NCBI GenBank assembly: GCA_020284085.1
Contig: JACEVL010000207.1
Location: 385,001-449,000, forward strand
DNA length: 64,000 nucleotides
Origin: Aporrectodea caliginosa
Taxonomy: Eukaryota; Annelida; Clitellata; Crassiclitellata; Lumbricidae
Direction: 5' to 3'
How positions within the stretch are numbered: the stretch's first letter is position 1; each line of letters begins with the position of its first letter. The position numbers and the translations under genes were made by a program. The notes below the pieces were generated by a model. The model did not search any database, was not told the DNA's origin, and saw only the letters and a program-made list of their open reading frames with translations. Below, in pieces: positions 35,901-47,840 of the stretch.

Positions 35901-38900
35901 AAAAATTATCAAATTCCATGCCCTGGAACAGGTATACCTTGGGGGTCATTTGGACCCCCAAGCATAGAAGACGTAGTTTTTTTCTCGCGTATGGCGAAGG
36001 TTAACGGTCTAGTAGGAATATGAACCAGTGATTTCCGCTTGTCAACTACGAATTTCACACTGCCCATGACTCTTGGTTGTGATCCATGTCTCAGTTTGTC
36101 GAAAGGGAAACTTGAGAAGCTGCCACGGCCTATGGTGGATTGTATTTGGAAAGAAATGGGAAGGCCGATTGGAAGGACTTGAGTCAGATGTCGGGGAAAG
36201 TGTGTTTAAAGGGTGGAAAAGGATGGGATGAGTTTAGAAGTCAATGGGAAGAGAACACGGCAAGTCCAGTCCAAAAAAAGTTCCCGTGATACAATATCTT
36301 GATCGGAGTAAAATTTGATCCCCTTTCTAACTCCAGGATCCGCCTGAGCTCAGTAAACAAAAACCCAGCTGAGCTACCTCGCCGTCTGCTCTTCCCACCG
36401 ACAATGCACGACACCGTAGGCCGACTCCTCTTAGAGTTGATTTCGCTCATGAGAACAAGCGAAACGGAAATTTCTAATAATCTTATTGCCCTGCCAAGGA
36501 TTCGAGCCTCTGACCTCTTTGTTGACAGTCCAGCCAGCCAACTACTGGGCTAACGAGCTCCCTCCCTCTAATAAACTGAGTAAAACTTATTAAACGAAAT
36601 GGTTAGCAGATGGTGGAATGTGTGCTGTTTACTCTTCTCTTCCGCCTGGCCTGTATCGCCAGCGTCTCTGAGTAGAGATCGGGAAGGGGCGCTATATAAA
36701 TTCTGATTGATTGATTGATTGATTGATGAATTCTTACGATTGCTGTTGATATGAGGAGAGTTCCAAGATACAGCGACGCTAGGCTGACTGTATCTGGTTT
36801 GTAGGGATAGCGGATGGACTCATCATCGCAGAAGAAACCTCGCTGGAACGGCTGAGCTCCGATTCCAGTCAACAGGATGAACGGCAAGAAAGCTACAGAT
36901 GAACAGATGAACAATACTAGGGTAGCAAAGCGAAGGTCAGGAAAGGTCAATTAAGGCGAGACAACAGCGGGTTTAAGAAGTACGAAGAAGAGTCAATTTA
37001 AGATGAGGTAATGGCAAAGTAAGGCGATTGGATAGGTCAGTGTAAGGGAAGGCGAGGTTATGGAAGCTTGAGTAAGGTAAAGTGAGTTCGAAGTGAAATG
37101 TAGCCAAGACTACGGAACGTAACGTAACGTAAGAAGATAAAAAGAACCGGCCGAGGTATGTATTTTATATATTATAAATCTATATCCATGTACAATTTGT
37201 AGGCCTACATACATGTACATTCATTATTAGACGCTTTATGAGTCATAATTTCATTATAATTATTTGATAACTTCTATTACTGTCAACAAGCAATGTCTGT
37301 CTGAACGTGTTCATGTAGCCTGTAGTTTGTACACCAAAATGCGGTTTGCAATAGGTTATTCTATTCTATTCTATTCTATTCTATTCTATTCTATTCTATT
37401 CTATTCTATTCTATTCTAGAGGTCCTTCCATAAGTCTATTAATGGCGCTGAAAACTTGCAAGGGCAAAGTAAACTACAAAGGGTTCTTAAAAGGTCGGAC
37501 AAGTCAATTGTAAGTAGCGGTTTAGCGAAGGGATGGGCAGAGGAAGCACGTGCACGCCCCGGGTATAGAAATGAGTCAGTAAGTAAGTAAGTAGCCTTTA
37601 CTCAATGAGATTTAACTTCTGGTGGGGTTGGGTTTGGGTTGGGTTCGTTTGGGTTCGGTTGGGCGGCTCGGTTTTGTTAGTTTAGACGAGCGCTGAGGCC
37701 TCGACCGCTACGTCAAATCATTTGATGTTTAAGGCCGACATAAACGACATTGTCCTGTCATTTGACTCCATATACTGGCTAGGACAGTTTGTCATTTATC
37801 AACAGCACACAAGGCAGGAGTCGTCACGCACGTGTGGCAGTAAAAACCCACAGGTCATTGCCCACTGCAGAACTATTTTAGAACCGTACTTATTTACTCT
37901 ATTATAATAGTATCGGCCTATTATAGACGTAGCTCTCGACTTGATTTATAGCAATTGTATTTAATCACTATAATCATAGATGCCGTAGTATGTATATAAT
38001 ATTTATATATACTCTATTACATAGGCCTGTGGATATGGCTCTCCTTGGCGAGATCCTGGTCCTGTGCTTGGAATTTATGGAACGGAAAGTATGAACATTC
38101 GGACTATTGATCAACTGGGCGAAGACAAAACCCAGACTACGTAGACCCATGTCCAATATTGGGTCACGTGCAGGTGGCGGGATACCACGTAGAGCTGGTT
38201 CGCGGGTTTCCCTACCTCGGTTTACATATGGAGGCCGATGGTGGAAGTGGATCCGAAGTTAGGTGGCACACAGCCATCGCCCGGGATTGTATGAACAGCT
38301 TTCAACGAGGAATATAGAACACTAACATATGGCTGCGACGTGGACGCTTACCAAGGATCTGGATACGAAGCTTGATGCCTTCCAGAGGTGGCGTATCAGA
38401 AAGATACTGCTCATTCCCCACACAGCACACGACACCAAGACGGAAGTGTCGGAGATGATTCAAGCTATATGGTATATAATAGTAGTACCGTAGGCCTATA
38501 TATAATTTGGATTCATCAGCCCTGAACCATACACACGAGCATGCATATGGGCTTATGTGCGTGTATAAACTCATAGGATATTATGCATATATTATATATA
38601 TAATATATATATATATATATAATATATATGCATATATACATGAATATGTATATATACATATATATATCGCTTGCATTCATCGGCGTTGAACCGAGTCTCT
38701 ATAATAATAGACAACAAATCACAAACTCATGCTAAAAAAGTGAGTGGAACGAAAAACTCGCAAAAGATCTAAAAAGTTTTTTTGAAGTGTGTATTACTAA
38801 AAGAATGAGAGGAAACGATACATTTATGAGCAGATCGATGTCTCTGATCTGATCTAATCTAATCTAATCTAATCCAATCCAATCCAATCTAATATAATCT

Positions 38901-41900
38901 AATCTAATGATTCTAATCTAATCTGATCTAATGACTTATCTAGCTCCGCTATCGGATACTGTCAAGTACACATCAGTCGATCGAGGGTCGCTTGGAGGTC
39001 AGTTGGAGTGAAATCGCAATAATGAAATCATAATCTTAGGTTAAAATTCGATCGACCAGATGAACCAGAATGATGACAAACTGCGGTGGGTATCAGCAAG
39101 TTGAAAGAGAAACTATACTCTTCGTGTAATATTTTCAAACTGACAATTACGCAGTATGATTACAAATCAGTATGAACGGATGATCACAAGTTATTACAGG
39201 AGTCGAATTTAACTGTATACGAAAGCCATGCAAGGCGCCCATCACGTCCTACATCTCAATTTACCAATGCGCCATCTCGCGAATGATAGGCTGAGTGGAC
39301 CTTTTGGGAGGGTTCGGGAAGCGATCCCGCTACCTACTGCTCTTCACGCCAGTGATGTTACCTCTACACCAGTGCTTCCCAAAGTGGTGGTCCGCGGACC
39401 GGTGCCGGTCCGCAAAGTGAGTCAAGAGACTGGTCAAATTGTCTCAGAATCAAGAAATTGACTTATATTTGTAAAAGTCATAACAAAAAACACTTATTAG
39501 GCTAGCATTTAAAGGGCAAATGGGTCATAGAATTTGCTAAACATGCATTCAACTCAATTTTAATACATATTTTAGGAATTTTATTTGGGGAATCGAAAAA
39601 TATAAATAGTTAATAAATTTGGCACCGGTCCTCCTGCAGTAGAAAAATTCCTGCCGGTCCGTGACAATGAAAAGTTTGGGAAGCACTGCTCTACACTACT
39701 TAAGTCACTGTCTGGATCTGATTGACCTAAAAGAATTGACAGAATTAACATCATTGGGCAGCGAATTCAAAAGTTTCGGAGTAACGATCAGTGGTATAAC
39801 GAAGCGTTTCAGCGCCCAGGGGCAAGGGCTGATGACTGCGCACCCTTTTAATTTTCTTGTTTGACTTTTAATCGTTATTGGCATAGTACCGTGTACCACT
39901 GAAAGCTAATTTTGCGCTCCCTTGAGCTGCGCCCGGGGGAGGTTGCCCCTCTGCCCCTCTCCTTCGTTACGCCACTGGTAATGACCGAAATTGCCCAATC
40001 TTACTCCTCAAAAGTCGAGGGAAGGGCAAATCTGTCGTCAGCATACCTTACCAAAAGCGTTTCTAAAAGTCCTATTGTATCCAGTGAATTTATTCGTGCG
40101 TAACTGGCGTGGCGGATTTTCTTCTAGTAGTAACCTGAATATTCCATTGGCACGTGTCTGCCCTATATCAACCGCACTAGGTCGACTATGATTACTCATA
40201 GAATAACTATGTCGGAGCCAAGATAAAGTAGCGTGTGGCCGATTGGCATTTTTTGCCGATTGCCGCATCCGGATATTACCCGGATAGTTCAGCTGCTTTT
40301 TTTTTTACCGAATTCGGAATCGATCCGATTAATCGGCTATTTTAGTTTTATTTAGTTGTATTATGCACTGTTTTTTTCTCCGCGATCGCAGGAAAAAATC
40401 TTGTATATGTTCTCGCTGGATGTCATTCAAACGAATTTTATTATTTTACACGGACTTTCACTGGTAAAGATTAATGATTACCGCAGGATGTCGTCAAAAC
40501 AGGTTACTATTTTTGTCTTAATGAAAAAAGAAATTGTTTTGGTCAAAAATATACCTCTTTTTTGGTATCTGGATTGGTAGTCTTGGGATGCGCCGATTCC
40601 GATTAATCGGTCTTGGGCAAATTCCGGCTCGAACCGATTTCCGGATCAAGATTAGGCCACACCCTAAATCAAACCTAAATTCCCTACAACTAAGTGGTAT
40701 CATAACGAGTAGACTCGTTCATATATTGTCCCTTCCACAACGCCTATCGCATCTCTTTAAGTGGTGCCACATAATTTGTAATCTCAAATCTCAATTACAA
40801 TGCCAGCCGTTCGATACACGTATGCTTCGTTACATAGTCATTGTAAGTAGGGCTGCGGATGTTAACGATTAATTAATCGATTAATCGTTAATTAATTTTA
40901 ACGATGAAATTTATTTTTAACGATTAATCGAAGACCGCTTAACCGCTTGTTATATTGTCAACAAAACACGTTGCTCACTAAAACCTATCAGTTTCAACAG
41001 GCTGGGTTGCTTATGTAGGCCTAATTGGTTGAATTAAGGAAGACATTTGAATTTTGAACTGAGAAATATAAACAAAATAACTAACATGAACAAATAACCA
41101 GGCTACTAAGTAAGTAATAGCTACTAACTAGCAATAACCAATAAAATATTAATAATACTGTTAAAAGGTAAACAATAAATAATGTTAATTTTGTATTTCT
41201 CATTACTTATTGGGAATGCATTCAATTAAAAGTTAACTATTAATTAATCGTTAATTCTTAAATAGTTAACTATTAAAAAAATTTAATCGTGAACAATTTG
41301 TAATAATTTTATGTAGGCATACAAGCATAATTATCATTGTTACACATTTATTAAGCGCCACTATAATGACCAAGCATAAGTCGATGGAGTTTAGCAATGA
41401 TATGTGAGTGAAGGACTTGCTCAAGGTCCGTATTCAGTACACTGCTTCCTCAGTGGAGGCTCGAGCACGTAGCCGATACAGGCAATCGGTTACCGTGTCT
41501 CCATTAATCAAGGTTGCCTAACTCTTACAGAGCTATTTACACGTTGGGGTATATCGTTCGTGCCCATTAACGTCTACAGAATAACATTCGCCACTCTGCA
41601 GTTCTTAAATCAGGCGGGTAACAGCCGTTGCAACGCCATCAAACCGACAGCGTTTGATCTCTATGGCCTGTATTACCAGCATTATAGCAACTTATAATTA
41701 TTATTGTTTTCATAATTATCATTATTATATTAATTCAAATAACAACAACAACACCGACAACAACAACAACAACAACAATAATAATAATAATAATAATTAT
41801 AATAATAATTATAATAATAATTATAATAACAATAATTATTATTATTATTATTATAATAATAATTATAATAATTATAATAATAATTATAATAATTATAATA

Positions 41901-42147
41901 ATAATTATAATAATTATAATAATAATTATAATAATAATTATAATAATTATAATAATAATAATAATAACTATAATTCAGCGCTTCAATGCAGTTGATTTTT
42001 CTAGCACTTTTCTCACAAACCAAACCATCTGTGAAGACTAGCCATTCCAGAACAACACGCCCCTCCTAATTTTTGCAATCTTGAGGGATCATAATATTAT
42101 GTACCTGAGGGATCAAGTTTACCTCGGGGCAACAAAAAAATAAATAA

Positions 42148-42190
<43 letters not shown>

Positions 42191-43092
42191 GGATAATAAT
42201 AATAATCACCGAGCTTCTCCGTATGAGTTTGTATAGGCTTAGGCCTACGTTAGTCAGCGTCTTTCCCTCTGCAATCGGTCTTAAATGCTTCAGCTATGCT
42301 CATAGCCCGACTCCCTCGCTTTGCGCACATCTCTACACATAATATGCCTAATGTCTTACACTGGCTTCCCATCACTGCGCGCATCCATTATAAGATCCTC
42401 TTTCTAGTCTCTTTCTGCCCCAAATATCTTTCTGACTATCTGCAACCAGGGCTGTTAAAAGTTTTGTTTTTTTGTTTTGTGTGTGTTTTTTAAATACCTG
42501 GTAAAGAAACAGAACAGTTTTTTAAAACAAATTTAGAAATTATAAATGCCAAAATGGCGTCTCTTCGATTCTCTTGGCAATTGTTGTATACATGGTCTTT
42601 GTAAACTTAGTTTTATGACATTCTACGGTTCTACTGTCCTAGTTAATTTCATTTAGGCCTATGCATCTGATTAATTTGAACGGTATTTATGTCAATTTTA
42701 TGAGTTTTATGATAGGAAAATCTTAAAAACAAAAAAGAGAAAAAACTTTTCATTTAAAAAAACACTTGGTTTTTTGCACTCCTGTCTGCGACCTCATCAG
42801 GCTCATCTCGCTCCTTGCTCTGCTGATTGGCTTGATCTTTTTGTTCCTAGGGCTAGGACTACCTTGACTCAACACCGGGCATTTGCTGTGGTTGGTCCCT
42901 CAACTTGTCCAGGGTCGCAACGCAGTGGCTTCAGGTAGATTCGAACCTGCGACCCTCCGATTAAAAGGCACAGAGCATACCGCTCATATTCAACTGTAGG
43001 CCTACAGTAACTGACTTACCTAGAAACACGGCCAAGACCTCGCTGGCAGTTAATATTATCCCAATGATCATCCAGCATTCGTGGTTGATCAT
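31948..43092 (-). CDS. PAP2-family lipid phosphate phosphatase-like protein, copy B
   Basis: Six minus-strand exons join to 361 residues: 43092-43020 (start ATG), 36892-36738, 35296-34974, 34082-34025, 33303-33127 and 32247-31948 (stop TGA). It parallels copy A exon for exon, with identical splice phases. Marks are RGFFCDDESIRYPYKPD, C1 KYSSGRLKPYFIAVCRPD, possible glycosylation NCS, C2 SFPTLHTTLTHYF and C3 SRVGDNAHFFSD. The C1 Arg-to-Lys and C2 SG-to-TL changes are shared with copy A, so they predate the duplication. Differences include a three-residue longer N-terminus (first span MIIGIILTASEVLAV), a three-residue deletion after the glycosylation site and two extra Gly in the tail. No frameshift or stop is seen, so both copies look functional as proteins, probably six-span membrane proteins with reduced or altered catalysis. 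Confidence 0.88.
32265..32935. repeat. Low-complexity GA-rich, then (CTGT)n microsatellites
   Basis: GAGA/GACA-rich sequence (32270-32490), CTCT-rich (32585-32660), GACA-rich (32690-32755), GA (32760-32795) and a long (CTGT)n at 32805-32935. All long Ser/Leu/Cys frames here are repeat artefacts. The unit A counterpart at 16770-16860 is much shorter. Confidence 0.95.
33340..33450 (+). mobile_element. SINE-like element with GCGCTATATAAAT tail
   Basis: Contains CAGAGGCGCTAAAGGGGCGCTATATAAATTTAAGGTGATTGAT. It corresponds in place to the 17490-17575 copy in unit A, so it predates the duplication. Confidence 0.6.
34625..34900. repeat. (AATC)n-type imperfect repeat
   Basis: TCAATCAGTCAATCAAT-like units of four bases with many interruptions. 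The unit A counterpart (18865-18945) is shorter. Confidence 0.85.
35330..35545. repeat. AGATGACATA tandem repeat
   Basis: Repeats of GATGACATAA and GATGAGAT units just upstream of exon 3 of copy B. It creates long spurious Ser/His/Leu frames on the minus strand. Confidence 0.9.
36360..36560 (-). mobile_element. tRNA-derived SINE fragment
   Basis: The minus strand has a B-box-like GGTCAGAGGCTCGAATCC and an A-box region TAGTTGGCTGGCTGG. The TCTTCCCACCGACAATGCACG block matches the SINE at 20105-20415. Confidence 0.6.
37357..37419. repeat. (TATTC)n microsatellite
   Basis: About thirteen units; orthologous to the array at 22271-22370 in unit A. Confidence 0.95.
38155..38475 (+). mobile_element. 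RTE-like LINE reverse-transcriptase fragment
   Basis: The plus strand reads VELVRGFPYLGLHMEADGG, then WTLTKDLDTKLDAFQRWRIR in a shifted frame. Both are characteristic blocks of the RTE-type ORF2 C-terminus (FxYLGS and ETWTLTK blocks). Stops and frame changes show it is dead. Unit A keeps only its last part (24172-24310). Confidence 0.65.
38820..38935. repeat. (TCTAA)n microsatellite
   Basis: Imperfect TCTAA/TCCAA units. Confidence 0.85.
39370..39688. mobile_element. Non-autonomous hAT element, 319 bp
   Basis: Inverted ends CAGTGCTTCCCAAA and TTTGGGAAGCACTG are flanked by a perfect 8-bp duplication CTCTACAC (39362-39369 and 39689-39696). GGTCCGCGGACCGGTGCCGG near the left end is itself palindromic. 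Confidence 0.92.
39789..39977. mobile_element. Small hAT element (GCGTAACGAAG ends)
   Basis: Ends CAGTGGTATAACGAAG and CTTCGTTACGCCACTG are near-perfect inverted repeats. Flanks GTAACGAT (39781-39788) and GTAATGAC (39978-39985) agree at six of eight bases. A close relative with cleaner ends is at 49093-49291. Confidence 0.82.
40230..40660. mobile_element. Unit-B-specific inverted-repeat element (hAT-like)
   Basis: Ends TAGCGTGTGGCC and GGCCACACCCTA are inverted repeats. Both halves contain CCGATTAATCGG-type words. Unit A has no insertion at the matching site (GAGCCAAGGCAATCAAAC near 26060). A clean target duplication could not be read. Confidence 0.55.
40848..41300. mobile_element. Possible hAT-like element rich in TTAATCG
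   Basis: Starts TAGGGCTGCGGATGTTAACG and contains many TTAACGATTAATTAATCG words at both ends of a 450-base block. The right terminus is not clear, so the limits are approximate. Confidence 0.4.
41745..41970. repeat. (AAC)n/(AAT)n compound microsatellite
   Basis: AAC units change into AAT and TTATAATAA units. Long poly-Asn and poly-Tyr frames here are artefacts. Confidence 0.95.
42270..42915 (+). mobile_element. L2/CR1-like LINE fragment, interrupted
   Basis: The plus strand encodes NVLHWLPITARIHYKILFLV, the highly conserved LHWLPxxxRIxYK block of L2/CR1 ORF2. The tail block HRAFAVVGPSTC appears near 42875. Between them (about 42460-42755) lies AT-rich inserted sequence. Confidence 0.7.
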
Positions 43093-43704
43093 TGCGATGG
43101 TCATCAGATGGCGATAAACTTAAAGGTCAACAGTTCGATTCTCGTACGAACCACCGACGAACCGTTCACTGACGCCACTGTCGAGACCTTTGTGATGCCG
43201 ATGAACCCGTGGGTTGTTCCACTTCTATTAACTACGGGGTCGGTCAACTGTGACTTTCGGTTCAACAATTCAATCCGAAAAAACAAGTTTCACCGAACTT
43301 CTCCGCATTAGTTTGCATAGGCTTAGACCTCCTTTAGTCAGCGGAAGTTTTCAAGCCGAACCAGCCTATAGGCCTATCCACATTCTAACCACGCAATAGG
43401 CCTACAATAATACAACTGTTTTGATACTGCCCTCCACTGCCTCCAGGGAAAGTTCAGAAGTGCACACGACCGTATTAGACAGAACAGCGATAGTACGGAG
43501 CAATTGTGAGTGAAGATCCCTACACAGTATTAAACTGCCTCGGGTGAGGCTCGAACCAGTGCTCTCCGAGTTACACGACGAACGATACACACACCCAATC
43601 GGCCACCGATGTAGCCTAGGCCTGTAACCTAATCATAGAAAGAGAATCTCAATCCGGTCAATTGCAAAGACCAGTCCGACGAGTTGTAATCTTTTGTAAT
43701 ACAT

Positions 43705-44134
<430 letters not shown>

Positions 44135-45032
44135 GGAGAACGGGGCAAGAGATACACTTTTTAGAACCACCATACCTGGTATACCACTCTTGCCCCAGTC
44201 TCCCTTGCCGGTGCATGCAGATGTAAATCTTCGAAACTTCTCAGCACCACACAAAAGCCGCGTCAGGGAGACTATAGCCTAAATATTACTCACTGGCGCT
44301 ATATCAAATCAAGTCCGCAATAGCTAAGTTGTTGTGTCGGTTCCTGGTCAGACCCCTGTGAGGTTAAACCGAGGAGACAGCATGGTGCTACGACGGTAGG
44401 CCCTACGTTAAAAGCTGAACGTAAAACACACATTTCTAAGGTCTAAACTGGAGCTACTACAATCGTTTAGTAACACCAGATGAATTTTCAACCGGTGAAG
44501 GTAACTGTAACCGGCCTAATTTAAAGGCAGCGTTCACCCTTCACAAAACCTTTCATAGATAAGCCTTCTCATCAATTTTTTAGCCATAGCCTATTTCAAT
44601 GTTGTTTGAGAATATGGGCCGTCCATAAATGACGTCACGCTATTTTGGCCGATTTTTAACCCCCTCCCCTCGTCACACTTCGTCACAAAAAGTAAGACCC
44701 CTCTGAAAATGACGTCACAAAGCTCTGACCCCCCCTAAAACCAATTTCCATGGCGAAGCAAAATGCTCCTTCGTGGAACAAATAGCGAAAGCATGAATAT
44801 TTTGAAATCTAACGGTGACCAAATATTGAAATAATTAGAAAATTATTAATAATGGTGCCCGTATACATTAAAACAGTGTTTCTTAACCAAAATCGACCGA
44901 ACCCCTGGGGTTCTGTGAGCCAGTGCCAGAGGTTCGGCAGAGGTCCTCTGAAATATATAGCCTACATATTCAGGGTCAGTGAGTGTGAGTGAAAAATCAT
45001 TTTATTTTTTTTTATTTTTCGACTTTTAGTTA

Positions 45033-47466
45033 GGGGAGACTGGGGCAAGAGAGGCACCTTTTTAGAAAACCTGTTATATTTCCGAAAATATATAACATAA
45101 TGCCACAATTTTTCATAGGCATGTAGGCAACTCATAAGGCTAACAGAAAAACCTTTAAAATTGACTCTATATGGTAACATATTTTGCAAAACGTGCAAAA
45201 CACAACCAGATAATTTTGACACTCTTGCCCCAACACTTAGGGCAAGAGTGGCATATCCTGGGGCAAGTTTGACATGGAAGCATGACCAATGGTAGCTATA
45301 GGCTATCTTAACTATTTATTTGACAGTTAACAACAGTAACGAAAAGTGTATTAAAACTGTCAGTCGTATTTATGATCTAAGTAAGAAAAAATTGTGGTTA
45401 ACGACAGTTATCACATTTAAATTGCTTGTCGCCGGGCTCAATAGGGGCGCAGCTTTCATGGCACCAGTATTTGCATGCTAAGCATTGAATAAAAGTTTCT
45501 TCGGGTGGGTCGCTGTAAAGCTCTCTGCAATAAATACAGTAGAAATTGGTGACACTTTCCGCTCTGTATTTCTTAATAGTACTTCTTCTGTTGCTGGTTC
45601 TGCTTCTGTTTCTCTGCTGGTCTCTGCTTCTCTTTTTTCTGCTGCTGTTTCTACTTCTGCTTCTGTTCTGGTTCTGCTTCTGTTTCTTCTGCTGCTGGCT
45701 TTGCTTCTCTTTTTTCTGTTTTTCTGCTTCTGTTTCTGCTTTGCTGCTGCTGATTCTGATTCTGTTTCTTCTGCTTCTGGCTCCTCTGCTTCTGGTTCTT
45801 ATCATTCTCTTGCAGATTAAGTTTCTTCATGAGCGTCCTCTTAACATATTGCTTCTTATCCTCTAGCATTATTTTGTAAGGCGTACTCGTTAGCACGCAC
45901 AAGCTTTCCCCTTTGCGTTTGCGCCCTGCTTCGCGTTCTGTGTGCGGATGTGCGGATAAGTACTGATGTCCAGCACTGACACATTGGCTATTGGGCATGG
46001 TGCTTTTGTCGTATTTGTGCAGCTCAGCATCGTTACCGGACTTGTATCGAAGTACGGCTGGTTCGTTTCATCATCATCGATAGGCTCTGCAATGAAGCTA
46101 TAGGCCTACAATTATTTATTTTTAGTTTAAATATAGGTGTATCTAGTAATTAGCATTGTTAAATAGCAGAAAAATTGGAGGCAATGTGGCAAAGTATAAG
46201 TTACATTAGTTCATTGTATAATAAATATTAATTAATTAATTATTTATGTATCTCAGAGATCAGGGAATTACTTATAGATAGACCTGCAGGGAAGTCCAGC
46301 TAAATGTGCGACTTCTGCAACCATACGTTGGCTGATTTGGCTCATCTTCAAGTTTGTTGGAATTTTCAGATGAGCAGGTGAGTTCTACGTCGATTAGCGG
46401 AGTTCTGGAATACTGACAGGCTCGGATGAGCAGGCAAGTTCCATATCGATTGCGGGCTGGTTTAGCTAACGTGTATCGGCCTGTTGTGACTGGATGTCCA
46501 ACAGAAAGTCTGTTGGTGATTTTCGCAGATTTCGGTTATGCCATGATGGAGCACGTGGTAATGCTGGTCTAAGATGCACGGAGGTTGGCGGTCGATAACC
46601 TGGATACTTCTTGCTGCGACGCGAGTTGGTATTAGCCTTTGCTTTCGGCTATGATATCCCATCAGTATTTCAGCATTTGCAAACCTCAGGTTGAATTCTG
46701 CGTTTATGGCGTTGGCCCAATCCAAATGTTGTTGCGGTCACATTTGAAGTTCTGGCTTGAAGAGTAGCCTTTGATGTACTTAGCTTGTTTAGACAAGTTT
46801 TATTTGTGGTAGTGAATGTGGTTGACACATGTATGTAGCTTGTTAGAGCTTCTGGATGTGGCATTGTGGTATCTCGTGATGCGGAGGCTTCTGCACGTAA
46901 GCTTTACTGTTACTGCTTTCATGGACTGAATAAAGTTTCAGATATTCTTAATTGTTAAAGTTAATTTAAGGAGCAACTATAAATAATGTAGGAAAAATAT
47001 AATGGCAAATGTCAAAAGTGCCACTCTTGCCCCATGTTCAGGGGCAAAAGTGACATGTCGTGGGGCAAAAACGGCAGATGGTGTGCCTCTTTTGCCCCAT
47101 AGCTATGCCTCGCCTTAGCGATTCTTTTCGTTATGAAAGGATTAAGATGTGACGTACGATAATGTTCAATTTAAAAGAAGCATATTAGATCTTATAAATA
47201 ACACAATACAAACAGTGCCTTACCTTCTATTAAAAAAGTAGGGGCTGATCAAAGATCGCCTTTAAAAAACTCAAATTAGACGAAAATCTTAAAAATTGAA
47301 ACAAAAATAATTGTGACAGCTCTTCTGCAGAATATAGTTTTCCATTGTGTATCGCATCAAACCGGCTTATTAAAACGCAAGGTAAAGATTCTACAATGGT
47401 GGCCGTTTTCTGGCTAGTATGGGGTGCCACTCTTACCCACCATGTCACTCCTGCCCCGGTCTCCCC
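45033..47466 (-). mobile_element. Inner element of the nest: pogo-like (Tc1/mariner superfamily) transposon
   Basis: Ends GGGGAGACTGGGGCAAGAG and the inverted GGTCTCCCC are flanked by TA. Subterminal CACTCTTGCCCC words recur near both ends (about 45225 and 47020). The minus strand carries a transposase C-terminus, described separately; the DDE core was not found in 46000-47400, so the copy is internally deleted or too diverged to read. Confidence 0.82.
45398..45998 (-). pseudogene. C-terminal part of a pogo/jerky-type transposase with PHD-like zinc finger
   Basis: Two overlapping minus-strand frames. The upstream one (45998-45651) has CVLTSTPYKIMLEDKK, resembling the LTSTPxKxxLE motif after the DDE_1 domain of pogo-like transposases. 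It then runs into Lys/Gln/Glu-rich low complexity. The downstream one (45805-45398) is Arg/Ser/Lys-rich and ends with a zinc-finger pattern, FYCIYCRELY, then FIQCLACKYWCHESC and KQFKCDNC, like the C-terminal PHD-like finger of these proteins. A frame change within the low-complexity part separates them. It is a broken mobile-element gene. Confidence 0.65.
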
Positions 47467-47840
47467 TAACTGTTAGTAGTTCATGTATTGAATGTAATAA
47501 TACGGTATCACATTTTGGTACAATTTTTTATTTCCTTTTGTTCCCATTAGTTAAAAAAAATTATTGTTCAAACTTGAGGGGTTCGGTGAGTGGTCATGGA
47601 TTTCTCTTGGGGTTCGGCTCCCTTGAAAAGGTTAAGAACCACTGCATTAAAATAATTAAAAAATAATGAAAATTTAATCCTCAAAATTAATGCTGTTATT
47701 ATTAAAATTGAATTGTTGTTAATTGTTAAATTTAATAACATAGACCGGGTGTGACGTCACACTACTCAGACCCCCCACCCCATGTCACACATCGTCACAA
47801 ATTTTCCCCTAGGTGTGTGACGTCATTTATGGACGGCCCA

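Larger units (their letters stand above)
44874..47644. mobile_element. Middle element of the nest: hAT
   Basis: Ends CAGTGTTTCTTAACC and GGTTAAGAACCACTG are inverted repeats. A perfect 8-bp duplication CATTAAAA flanks it (44866-44873 and 47645-47652). Without the inner insertion it would be about 340 bases and non-coding. Confidence 0.92.
44615..47840. mobile_element. Outer DNA transposon of a three-level nest
   Basis: Ends TGGGCCGTCCATAAATGACG and its inverse (47821-47840) are flanked by ATA (44612-44614 and 47841-47843). Subterminal CGTCACACTTCGTCACAAAA and its inverted partner strengthen the pairing. Without the nested insertion the element would be about 450 bases with no coding frame, so it is a MITE. 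Confidence 0.85.
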
